From the NCBI RefSeq assembly GCF_026343295.1, contig NZ_JAPELY010000003.1, positions 434,001 to 498,000 on the forward strand: a DNA stretch of 64,000 nucleotides. Reading direction: 5' to 3'. Of this stretch, positions 35,832 to 42,611 are shown in pieces. This DNA is from Streptomyces sp. NBC_00083 (GTDB lineage Bacteria > Actinomycetota > Actinomycetes > Streptomycetales > Streptomycetaceae). The notes beneath the pieces were generated by a model. That model made no database searches, had not been told where the DNA came from, and was given only the letters and a program-made list of their open reading frames with translations. The position numbers and the translations under genes were made by a program. Each line of letters starts with the position of its first letter. Positions within the stretch are counted from its first letter, which is position 1.

Positions 35832-36575
35832 CTACTTTTCGGGGGTTGGGGAGCCGAAGGCTGCCCTCAATTCTGCCTTCAGGGAGCGCTGGAACGCGGT
35901 GACCAGCGCTTGCAGGACCATCGGCTGCATGTGGGCCGAGAGCGACTTCATCGCCTCGACGTGATCGGGGTCCGACTCCCGCTCGCGGTAAGGGTTCCAG
36001 ACCTCGTCACGGAAGAGCCGCGTCAGCTCGTGCGCGGCCGACCGCGTGTGCTCCATCAACACCGTTCGGGCCGCCAGGATCGTCTCGTGCGCGATCGGCA
36101 CGTCCAGGAGCTGCACCCCCAGCGCGAGCAGTCCCGGGTCCACACGGAAGGTGTCGGCGGAGCCCGCGATCGGCTCCAGGACGTTCATCGCCGCGAGCCG
36201 GTCGATGTCGGTGTCGGACAGCGAGCGCCCCGCCCGCCGTTCGAGGTCGGCCCGGCTCGCGTCGTCCGCCGAATCCGGCGCCCAGGACGCCACCACCGCC
36301 CGATGGATGGCCAGATCGTGGGCGCTCAGGTCGGCCGGCAGCTGCTGGAGGTAGCGTTCGATCGCGGCCAGCGTCATCCCGTGGTGCTGCAACTCCTCGA
36401 TCAGCGCGAGCCGGGACAGATGCGCCGGCCCGTAGTGCCCGACCCGGCGCGGCCCGATCACGGGCGGCGGCAGCAGCCCCCGGGTGCCGTAGAAGCGGAT
36501 GGTGCGCACGGTGACACCGGCCCGCGCGGCCAGCTCGTCGACCGTGAGTGTCGGCTCCTCGGTCTCCGTCGCCAT
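35832..36575 (-). CDS. MerR-family transcriptional regulator
   Basis: A 247-residue regulator. The MerR helix-turn-helix is at about 9-75 (LTVDELAARAGVTVRTIRFYGTRGLLPPP, GHYGPAHLSRLALIEELQHHGMTLAAI). The remaining 170 residues have no metal-binding Cys cluster, so it probably senses an organic ligand or partner protein. ATG 36575 has GAGG eight bases upstream; an in-frame start 33 codons earlier lacks one. It lies 102 bp downstream of the secreted esterase gene on the same strand. Confidence 0.88.
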   Translation of the reverse strand: MATETEEPTLTVDELAARAGVTVRTIRFYGTRGLLPPPVIGPRRVGHYGPAHLSRLALIEELQHHGMTLAAIERYLQQLPADLSAHDLAIHRAVVASWAPDSADDASRADLERRAGRSLSDTDIDRLAAMNVLEPIAGSADTFRVDPGLLALGVQLLDVPIAHETILAARTVLMEHTRSAAHELTRLFRDEVWNPYRERESDPDHVEAMKSLSAHMQPMVLQALVTAFQRSLKAELRAAFGSPTPEK

Positions 36576-36647
36576 GGCAGTGCCTCGCTTCCCCGGTGTG
36601 TCCCGGCCAACGGTGGTGCCGGCCCACATGTGCGCGGCCCATCCGGT

Positions 36648-36660
36648 GCAACAGTATTGC
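36648..36660 (-). promoter_or_regulatory. GCAA-CAGTA-TTGC inverted repeat upstream of MerR gene
   Basis: GCAA (36648-36651) and TTGC (36657-36660) flank CAGTA, about 75 bp upstream of the MerR start in the short gap after the esterase gene. TACTGT on the minus strand within it could be a -10. MerR proteins often bind their own promoters. Confidence 0.25.
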
Positions 36661-36677
36661 TGTCTCACCACCACTGC

Positions 36678-37913
36678 TCAAGATGAGGCGGCGAACGCCG
36701 CTTCGAGGCGGGGCACATAGTCGACGAGGTCCTGGGCCCAGCAGCCGCTCTCGTGCCCGCCGTGGCAGTCGCCGCCCCAGGTGGACCCGTCGCCGTAGTC
36801 GACGTAGTGGTACGGCAGGCCGAGGGCGTCCAGGCTCTCCTTGGCGTGCCGGGCCGCCGACTCGACCCAGAACTCCATGGTGGAGGGGGAGCCGTGGCCA
36901 TTGCCCGTGTAGATCGCGATGCCGGTCCCGGCGAGCGCCGCCATGTGGGCCGAGGGATCCGCCTCGTTCCAGCGCCAGTCGGCGTTGAGCACCGGGTACG
37001 GCGTGCCGAAGACGGCGTCGCTCGACACCGTGGGGCCGAAGGTGAGGGAACAGGAAGCGTCGACGGCGTTGCCGCACAGCGGGGCACCCGCGTTGGTGAG
37101 GGTGGCCACCACAGCTCCACGCATCACCATGTGGTCCACCGACAGGTCGTCCGCCCCGGAGAACGTGGCGACCTGACCGAAGAGATCCGGGTGCCGCTGG
37201 GCGTAGTGCAGGGCTCCGAACCCTCCCATGGAGAGCCCGCCCACGGCACGGGTCGGCCTGGACGCCAGGGTGCGCAGGTTGGCGTCGATGAACGGGACCA
37301 CCTGGTTGATGTGGAAGTTCTCCCAGTTCTGCGCCCCTGCGGCGGTGCTCTGGTCGAGCCAGTTGGTGTACCAGCCCCTGAGCCCGCCGTCCGGGATGAC
37401 CGTGATCATCGATGTGGACCTGGTGAGAGCGGGATAGGCCACAGCGGGATTGGCCGGGTCGTCGGAGGCGCCGTGCAGGAAGTAGAAGACCGGGTACCGC
37501 TTGGCGGGCTCCGCGCCGTATCCGGCGGGCAGTAGAATCCGGATGTGGTGTTCCTGCGCCACCTCCGCGGTCCTCACCGTGATGACGAAGTTGGTCGCGC
37601 TCCCGGTCGGAGCGCCGACCTGGGTCAGGCCGAACCCGTCGGCCAGGACCGGGGGCGCGGCAGCGTCGGCGTACGCGGAGGGCGCGCCGAGCAGGCCGCC
37701 CACCAGGAGGAGGGCGGCCCCGGCGGCGGCGAGGGCGGCCTTGACCCGCTGGAGCCCGCGCCGGGCTTCACCGGCACCCTGGCCGGCCGTCGCCGTGTAC
37801 CCCCGACACCCGGCCCGGTTCCGCACGACGTGATTCCGCCTTGGCGTGAGAGCGCTCCCAGCGCCGAGCCGCCGCCTCCGCCGATCCGTATCCGATAGAA
37901 CGCTGAACCTCAC
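36678..37913 (-). CDS. Secreted esterase (esterase D / antigen 85-like fold)
   Basis: An exported alpha/beta-hydrolase. The nucleophile elbow is GGLSMGGFGAL, with FYFLHGASDD as the oxyanion region and a C-terminal NGHGSP/DCHGGHE region that may provide His. Four Cys in the second half suggest disulfides. The signal peptide (ALAAAGAALLLVGGLLGAPSAYADA) sits about 70 residues into this frame. GTG 37913 has a strong GGGGAGG six bases upstream and gives 411 residues. GTG 37826 would give a more normal signal peptide and would place the palindrome at 37847-37860 in its promoter. The choice of start is open. Confidence 0.85.
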   Translation of the reverse strand: MRFSVLSDTDRRRRRLGAGSALTPRRNHVVRNRAGCRGYTATAGQGAGEARRGLQRVKAALAAAGAALLLVGGLLGAPSAYADAAAPPVLADGFGLTQVGAPTGSATNFVITVRTAEVAQEHHIRILLPAGYGAEPAKRYPVFYFLHGASDDPANPAVAYPALTRSTSMITVIPDGGLRGWYTNWLDQSTAAGAQNWENFHINQVVPFIDANLRTLASRPTRAVGGLSMGGFGALHYAQRHPDLFGQVATFSGADDLSVDHMVMRGAVVATLTNAGAPLCGNAVDASCSLTFGPTVSSDAVFGTPYPVLNADWRWNEADPSAHMAALAGTGIAIYTGNGHGSPSTMEFWVESAARHAKESLDALGLPYHYVDYGDGSTWGGDCHGGHESGCWAQDLVDYVPRLEAAFAASS

Positions 37914-38061
37914 TGGACGCCTCCCCCTGCACAACGGCCGACCGGGTAGCGGCCGGCCCCGCGCCACGAGGGCGCGGGCCGGCCTCCCGCGCACGATAGC
38001 CAGATCCGGATCACGCCTCCTCGACGTGGGTTCTCATCCGGCCACCGGCGCCGAACCGGCC

Positions 38062-39048
38062 CTAGGGGGTGCGTCCCGCCTGGAGGGGGTAGTGGTCGCT
38101 GAGGTTGCTGTAGGTGTAGTCGGTGCCCCAACTGCTCACCGTCCAGGGCGCGGTGGACTCCTGCACCACGTTGTTGTTCCAGCCGGACGGGCGGGCGTGG
38201 CCCGCGACGTGGAGCACGTAGTCGAGGTCCTCGCTCGGGTCCGTGGGATAGCGGTAGCGCGCGATCGAGTTCTCGGCGGTGTCGAAGGAGTACGCGTGGC
38301 CCGTGCGCGAGTCCGCGCCGACCAGGCCGCCGTTGGCGAGCATCGAGGCGTACTCGGAACCGTGCGAGTCGACGTTGAAGTCGCCCGCGACCATGACCTC
38401 TTCGCCCGCCGGGATGTTCTTGGCGTCGAGGAACGACTTGATCGCCTTGAACTGCAGCGCGCGGTCCTTGACCGCCTCGCCCGAGCCGCATCCCGAGTCC
38501 GTCGACTGGGTGTGGGTGCCGACGACATGGACCTTGGTGCCGTTCACGTCCAACACGGCATAGACGAAGCCCTTGTTGGACCACCAGTCGGAGCCGCAGG
38601 CGTCCTTGTAGATGAACTGCTCCTTGTGCAGGATCGGCCACTTGCTGAGCAGGGTGACGCCGCCGTCCTCGGGCGTGGTCGAGGAGTACGAGCCGCCCGT
38701 CGCGTCCCATCCGTCCTTGCTCCGGCCGACGACGGGTGTCTGGTAGGGGTACTGGGCGGAGGCGTTCCGCTTCAGCGCGTCGGAGGCGGAGTTGTCGAAC
38801 GCTTCCTGCAGCACCACGACGTCGTTGCCCTGGAAGAAGGGTGCGGCGGGGATCGCCTGGGCCCGGTGGTCCTGGCCCCAGTTCGGGTACAGGCTCTGGC
38901 TCATCAGGAACGTGTTGTACGTCAGCACCTTGAGGTGGGGAGGCGTGGCCGCGGCAGCGGTGGCGGGCGTGGCCGTCAGCGCGGTGACGACGGCGAGCGC
39001 GGCGGCGAGAGCTGCCCCGGGGACCCGGCGGAGCGAGGAATGCGGCAC
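38062..39048 (-). CDS. Secreted sphingomyelinase C / phospholipase of EEP fold
   Basis: A 328-residue exported enzyme of the endonuclease/exonuclease/phosphatase fold, most like bacterial sphingomyelin phosphodiesterases. A signal peptide (residues 1-30, ALAAALAVVTALTATPATA) precedes catalytic motifs LTYNTFLMS (Asn), VVLQEAF (Glu), VGTHTQSTD (His), VAGDFNVDS (Asp/Asn), DLDYVLH and LSDHYPL (general-base His). It would hydrolyse phospholipid head groups outside the cell. GTG 39048 has AGGAG six bases upstream. It may feed lipids to uptake systems (inference). Confidence 0.88.
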   Translation of the reverse strand: MPHSSLRRVPGAALAAALAVVTALTATPATAAAATPPHLKVLTYNTFLMSQSLYPNWGQDHRAQAIPAAPFFQGNDVVVLQEAFDNSASDALKRNASAQYPYQTPVVGRSKDGWDATGGSYSSTTPEDGGVTLLSKWPILHKEQFIYKDACGSDWWSNKGFVYAVLDVNGTKVHVVGTHTQSTDSGCGSGEAVKDRALQFKAIKSFLDAKNIPAGEEVMVAGDFNVDSHGSEYASMLANGGLVGADSRTGHAYSFDTAENSIARYRYPTDPSEDLDYVLHVAGHARPSGWNNNVVQESTAPWTVSSWGTDYTYSNLSDHYPLQAGRTP

Positions 39049-39104
39049 GTGAACTCCTGTGTTCTGCGGGCGTATTGGACCGGCGCGCACATCAAAGCAG
39101 CTGC

Positions 39105-39122
39105 GGTTACCTAGAGGTAACC
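39105..39122. promoter_or_regulatory. Perfect palindrome GGTTACCT-AG-AGGTAACC
   Basis: An 8-bp inverted repeat with a 2-base spacer in the divergent gap between the sphingomyelinase gene (start 39048) and the ATP-synthase-b-like gene (start 39213). Its size and position fit an operator for a dimeric repressor that could control either gene. Confidence 0.5.
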
Positions 39123-39212
39123 TCTCTGCGTCCACAGACTTGCCCCTGTCGTACGATCAGGAGTACGAGAGCTCCGGCGGCTCCGGCCGGGGCGTGCGAG
39201 AGAGGTGTCGGC

Positions 39213-39686
39213 GTGAACCTGCTCCCCATGAATGTGGGCCCCCTCAACCCCGCGGTGCCGGACCTCGCGATCGGCCTGGTGTCGTTCGCGCTGTGCTTCT
39301 GGCTGGTGGCGGGGGTGCTGCTGCCGCGCATCAAGCGGACGTTGGAGGAGCGCGAGGCGCTGACCACGGGGCGCGACCACGAGGCCGAGCTCCTTCTCGC
39401 GGAGGCGGCCGAGGTGCGCGCCCGGTACGAGGCCGAACTCGCCGGGGCCCGCCACGAGGCGGCCCGCATCCGGCAGCAGGCCAAGGAGGAGGGCGCCGCG
39501 GCGATAGCGGCCGCGCGCGCGGAGGGCGCTCGGGAGCGCGATCAGAACCTTGCCGCCGCGACTGCGGGGATCGCCGCGGCGCGTGCGGCGGCCGAGGCTG
39601 AACTCCGCCCCTACGTACACGAGTTGGCCGCTGAGTTGGCGGGCCGCGTCTTGGGTGAGCCCCTTCCGACCGGGGCCGGTCGCTGA
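39213..39686 (+). CDS. Orphan F0F1 ATP synthase b-subunit-like protein
   Basis: A 157-residue protein with the layout of ATP-synthase subunit b: a short outer N-terminus, one membrane helix (about 17-37, DLAIGLVSFALCFWLVAGVLLPRI), then a long Ala/Glu/Arg-rich helix predicted as a coiled coil. KRTLEEREALTTGRDHEAE matches b-subunit sequence after the membrane. The GTG start has GAGAGG eight bases upstream. No other atp genes are near, whereas the true b subunit is normally inside the atp operon. It could be a stress or sporulation paralogue of b, or a stator-like scaffold with another role. Confidence 0.8.
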   Translation: MNLLPMNVGPLNPAVPDLAIGLVSFALCFWLVAGVLLPRIKRTLEEREALTTGRDHEAELLLAEAAEVRARYEAELAGARHEAARIRQQAKEEGAAAIAAARAEGARERDQNLAAATAGIAAARAAAEAELRPYVHELAAELAGRVLGEPLPTGAGR

Positions 39687-39810
39687 AGCAGTGGGGCGGG
39701 GGCGTCGCGTAGCGGTTCGTGGGCCGCGGTTCGGCTCCCGGGCCGAGGTTCGGCTTCAGGGGCTCAGCCCCTGTGGCCGGGGTGCGCGGCGGGCCGCCGA
39801 GACGCCGCCC

Positions 39811-39890
39811 CCGGCCCCTGGGGTGCGCCCCCGGCCCCGCGGTGCGACCCCGGCCCCTGGGGTGTGACCCCGGCCCTTGGCGGTGCGACG
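39811..39890. repeat. 20-base tandem repeat, four units
   Basis: Units beginning CCGGCCCC(T/G) and ending GGTG(C/T)G(C/A)CCC start at 39811, 39831, 39851 and 39871, an exact 20-base period with a few substitutions. Confidence 0.75.
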
Positions 39891-39960
39891 CCTGCCCCTC
39901 GTGGCCCTTCAGGCTGCGGCCCCGGACCCCCCTCTGCCCCTTCGAGGCGCGGCCCGTCAC

Positions 39961-40038
39961 GCGCAGTTCCCCGCGCCCCTGATCTCGCGGTCGTGTGCGG
40001 GCCGTGCTCGCTTCCCGCGCAGTTCGCCGCGCCCCTGC
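39961..40038. repeat. Second locus of the 56-base dispersed repeat
   Basis: GCGCAGTTCCCCGCGCCCCTGA at 39961 and GCGCAGTTCGCCGCGCCCCTG at 40017 are exactly 56 bases apart, with GTGCGGGCCGTGCTCGCTTCCC between. It ends in CTACTTGGTGCGGGAC, matching the tail of the copy at 35627-35660. Period and termini are conserved between loci. Confidence 0.8.
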
Positions 40039-40394
40039 TACTTGGTGCGGGACCCGTGCGAGTGCCTCGGCGCCGGAGCGGTTCGCCCCGCGCCCCTGGC
40101 TATTGGATGCCGGGCCCGCGCAGGCCCCTCCCCCCCCCCGGGCGGGCCGCGCCCTGATCCCAAGGCGTTGGCGGGTCGCCTCGCCCCGGCTGCTTGGGGC
40201 GAGGCCCTCGGCGCCCGCCCGGGTGGCTGACCCGTGCCTTCTGCCGTGGGCAGGACCCTCGGCCCCCGGGTGGCCTGCCCGTGGCCGCCGGTGTGCGGGA
40301 CCCCGCGTGACCCTGTGATCGGCACGGTCGCATACTGGAATCCCTGCAAGCACGACAGTGCACCACAGACCCGTCAGCCTCAGGGAGACCAGCG

Positions 40395-41333
40395 ATGAGC
40401 CGCCGCGAACCCGTGCCCGCGCCGCCACCTCCCGGGGGTGTGCTGTGGAGTCTCGCCGGCGACATCCGGATGCTGCTCGCGTTGCCCGCCGCGCTCACCA
40501 TGCAGGTCGCGCACCCTGCGGTCGGAGCCGGGGTGGACGAGCACTCGGTGTTCCGTACCGACCCGTGGGGGCGCGGAGAGCGCTCTCTGCGATCACTCCA
40601 GCTCTGGGTGTACGGGGGAGAGCAGGCCGTCGAGGAGGGGCGCCGGCTCCGGGAACTGCACAAGACCATCCAGGGCACGGACGCCACCGGGCGGCGCTAC
40701 CACGCGTTGACGCCCGCCTACTACGCGTGGGTGCACGCCACCGGCTACCCCGTCTACGCCCACGCCCAGCAGTACATCGGGCGGCCCTTCACCGACGCCC
40801 AGCACCGCAAGCTGTACGCCGAGTGGCTGCAGGTCGGCCGGATCCTCGGTATCAACGACCGGGACATGCCGGGGACCATCGAGGAGTTCTGGCCGTACTA
40901 CCGCAAGGTCCTCGCCGACGAGATCCGGTCCAACGTCGTGGTGGAGGAGCTCCTGGCCACGGACGTGTCCGTGCCGGCCCCCGACCGCGGCCCGCTGCCC
41001 CTGCGGCTGCTCCTGAGAGCGCTCTGGCCCGTCCTGCTGCCGCCCTTCGCGCGCTTCCGCCGGTTCGTCACCATCGGTTTCATGCCGCCGGACGCGCGAG
41101 AGGCGATCGGCCTGGAGTGGACGGACGCGCAGGAGCGGAAGCTGCGCCGCCTGGGCCGGGTGGTGCGCGTGGTCGGACCCGTCCTGCCGGAGCGGCTGCG
41201 GTACCTGCCGCTCGCCCGCCGGGCTCGGGCCGAGTTCAGGCGCTCGGCCGACGGGCGGGGAGCCCCTGCCGCGGCTCCGCCGGGAGCCGGTGTGGAGCCG
41301 AGCGCTCTCGGCTCCGCGCGGACCGGCGCATAG
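40395..41333 (+). CDS. MpaB / rubber-oxygenase-like (DUF2236) protein
   Basis: A 312-residue protein of the DUF2236 group that includes latex-clearing rubber oxygenases and fungal MpaB, probable heme b oxygenases. Family features: MLLALPAALTMQVAHPAVGAGVDEHS (His of AHP), WGRGERSLRSLQLWVYGG, HALTPAYYAWVHATG, and a helical C-terminus. There is no signal peptide; a hydrophobic segment near 195-215 (LPLRLLLRALWPVLLPPF) may touch the membrane. ATG 40395 has GGGAG upstream. The substrate is unknown. Palindromes lie at 40575 and 41014 within it. Confidence 0.85.
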   Translation: MSRREPVPAPPPPGGVLWSLAGDIRMLLALPAALTMQVAHPAVGAGVDEHSVFRTDPWGRGERSLRSLQLWVYGGEQAVEEGRRLRELHKTIQGTDATGRRYHALTPAYYAWVHATGYPVYAHAQQYIGRPFTDAQHRKLYAEWLQVGRILGINDRDMPGTIEEFWPYYRKVLADEIRSNVVVEELLATDVSVPAPDRGPLPLRLLLRALWPVLLPPFARFRRFVTIGFMPPDAREAIGLEWTDAQERKLRRLGRVVRVVGPVLPERLRYLPLARRARAEFRRSADGRGAPAAAPPGAGVEPSALGSARTGA

Positions 41334-41334
41334 C

Positions 41335-41348
41335 CGAGAGCGCTCTCA
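41335..41348. promoter_or_regulatory. CGAGAGCGCTCTCA palindrome between oxygenase and LacI genes
   Basis: A 13/14 match to TGAGAGCGCTCTCA located two bases after the oxygenase stop and 26 bases before the convergent end of the LacI gene, so it is intergenic. The AGCGCT centre with symmetric arms is the classic form of LacI-family operators. Confidence 0.6.
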
Positions 41349-41374
41349 GTGGCTCCCCAGCGCCCGAGCCCCGC

Positions 41375-42400
41375 TCACGCCGACGCGCGGCGGACCAGTG
41401 CCGTCGGGGTGATCACCGAGGCGGGCGGGGCCACTTCAGCGCCCCCCTGGTCCAGCCCGCGCAGCAGGAGCCGTGCCATCAGGCGGCCCATCTCCTCGAT
41501 CTCCTGGCGCACGGTCGTCAGCGGCGGGTCGGTGGCCTCGGCGACCGAGGCCATGTCGTCGAAGCCGACCAGTGCGACATCGTGCGGCACACGTCTGCCG
41601 TGCTCCCGCAGGACCCGCAGCGCACCCGATGCCATCAGGTCGTTCGCCGCGAAGACCGCGTCCAGGTCCGGCCTGCGGAGCAGCAGTCGGGTCATCGCGA
41701 CCGCCCCGCTCTCGGAGGTGAAGGCGCCCTCCGCGACCAGGGACGGGTCCGCTTCGGGGAGCATGTCGCGGTAGCCGGCGAGGCGGTCCGTCGAAGCGGT
41801 CTGGTCCAGCGGGCCCGCGATGTGCGCGATGCGCTTGCGGCCGATCGCGAGGAGGTGGCGCACCGCCTCGCGCGCGCCGCCCCGGTTGTCGGCGTCGACG
41901 TAGGGGACGTTCGTCGGGAAACCGGGCCGGCCGCCGAAGACCGTCAGGACACCGGCCCCGCGGGTGATGCCGGGCAGCGGGTCGTCGTCGTGCAGCGAAA
42001 AGGCGAGCGCCCCGTCGACATGGCCACCCGCGAGATAGCGCGACACCCTGCCGTAGTCGTCCGCGTCCTCGACGAGCAGCAGTACCAACTGGGTGTCGTG
42101 GGCGGTGAGTTCCTTGCCGATGCCGCGGATCTGCTGCGAGAAGAAGGGGTCGGAGAAGAAGCGGGTCTCCGGCTCCGCCACGATCACGGCGACGGCGCCG
42201 GTCCGCCGGGTGACGAGCGAGCGGGCCGCCGGGTTCGGGATGTAGCCCAGCTCCTCGACTGCCTGGCGCACCTTGTCGACCAGGGGCGGGCGCACCCCCG
42301 TGCCGCCGTTGACGACACGGGAGGCGGTCGCCCGGGAGACTCCGGCGAGCGCCGCGACGGCTTCGAGCGTGGGACGCGTCCCGAAGTACTGCTCGGTCAA
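41375..42400 (-). CDS. LacI-family transcriptional regulator
   Basis: A 341-residue repressor. The LacI helix-turn-helix and hinge occupy residues 8-60 (PTLEAVAALAGVSRATASRVVNG, VRQAVEELGYIPNPAARSLVTRR). The effector domain is of the periplasmic-binding-protein type (AVIVAEPETRFFSDPFFSQQIRGIG, VALVGFDDMASVAEATDPPLTTV). The start is TTG at 42400, with GAGGGGAA upstream. Members of this family with the SRATASRVVNG recognition helix bind palindromes with central AGCGCT; two such sites flank the gene (41335, 42549). No sugar-transport genes are adjacent, so its target set is unclear. Confidence 0.92.
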   Translation of the reverse strand: MTEQYFGTRPTLEAVAALAGVSRATASRVVNGGTGVRPPLVDKVRQAVEELGYIPNPAARSLVTRRTGAVAVIVAEPETRFFSDPFFSQQIRGIGKELTAHDTQLVLLLVEDADDYGRVSRYLAGGHVDGALAFSLHDDDPLPGITRGAGVLTVFGGRPGFPTNVPYVDADNRGGAREAVRHLLAIGRKRIAHIAGPLDQTASTDRLAGYRDMLPEADPSLVAEGAFTSESGAVAMTRLLLRRPDLDAVFAANDLMASGALRVLREHGRRVPHDVALVGFDDMASVAEATDPPLTTVRQEIEEMGRLMARLLLRGLDQGGAEVAPPASVITPTALVRRASA

Positions 42401-42548
42401 GGCGAGTTCCCCTCATCGGCGAGACGTGAGCACAGCCGCGGCGGCGCCCGGCGGGGCTGCGCGGCGTGCGCGGCTCGTGGCCGCGCACGCCGGCACCCGC
42501 AGGGCACGGCCGCTTCGCCCGGCAGCGTATCGGGTGCGGATCCGCCGC

Positions 42549-42562
42549 CGAGAGCGCTCTCT
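42549..42562 (-). promoter_or_regulatory. LacI-type operator candidate upstream of LacI gene
   Basis: CGAGAGCGCTCTCT lies 149 bases upstream of the LacI start codon and 50 bases past the end of the aminopeptidase gene. The core GAGAGCGCTCTC is a perfect 12-bp palindrome. Autoregulation is the simplest reading. Confidence 0.6.
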
Positions 42563-42611
42563 CACCCCGCCGTCGCCCGACCGGCGCCCCGCCGCCGGGC
42601 TCGCCCCGGCC

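Larger units (their letters stand above)
39687..40394. other. Long non-coding gap rich in GC repeats
   Basis: About 700 bases without a believable gene. Contents in order: a tight hairpin CAGGGGCT-c-AGCCCCTG (39757-39773) that may end the b-like gene; four 20-base tandem units (39811-39890); two copies of the 56-base dispersed repeat (39961, 40017); a C11-rich run near 40130; then a promoter-bearing stretch before the oxygenase gene. Confidence 0.6.

Noticed and set aside
36007..37077. Long minus-strand Arg-rich frame over the MerR and esterase genes
   Set aside because: Wrong-frame shadow; the MerR and esterase frames have clear family motifs.
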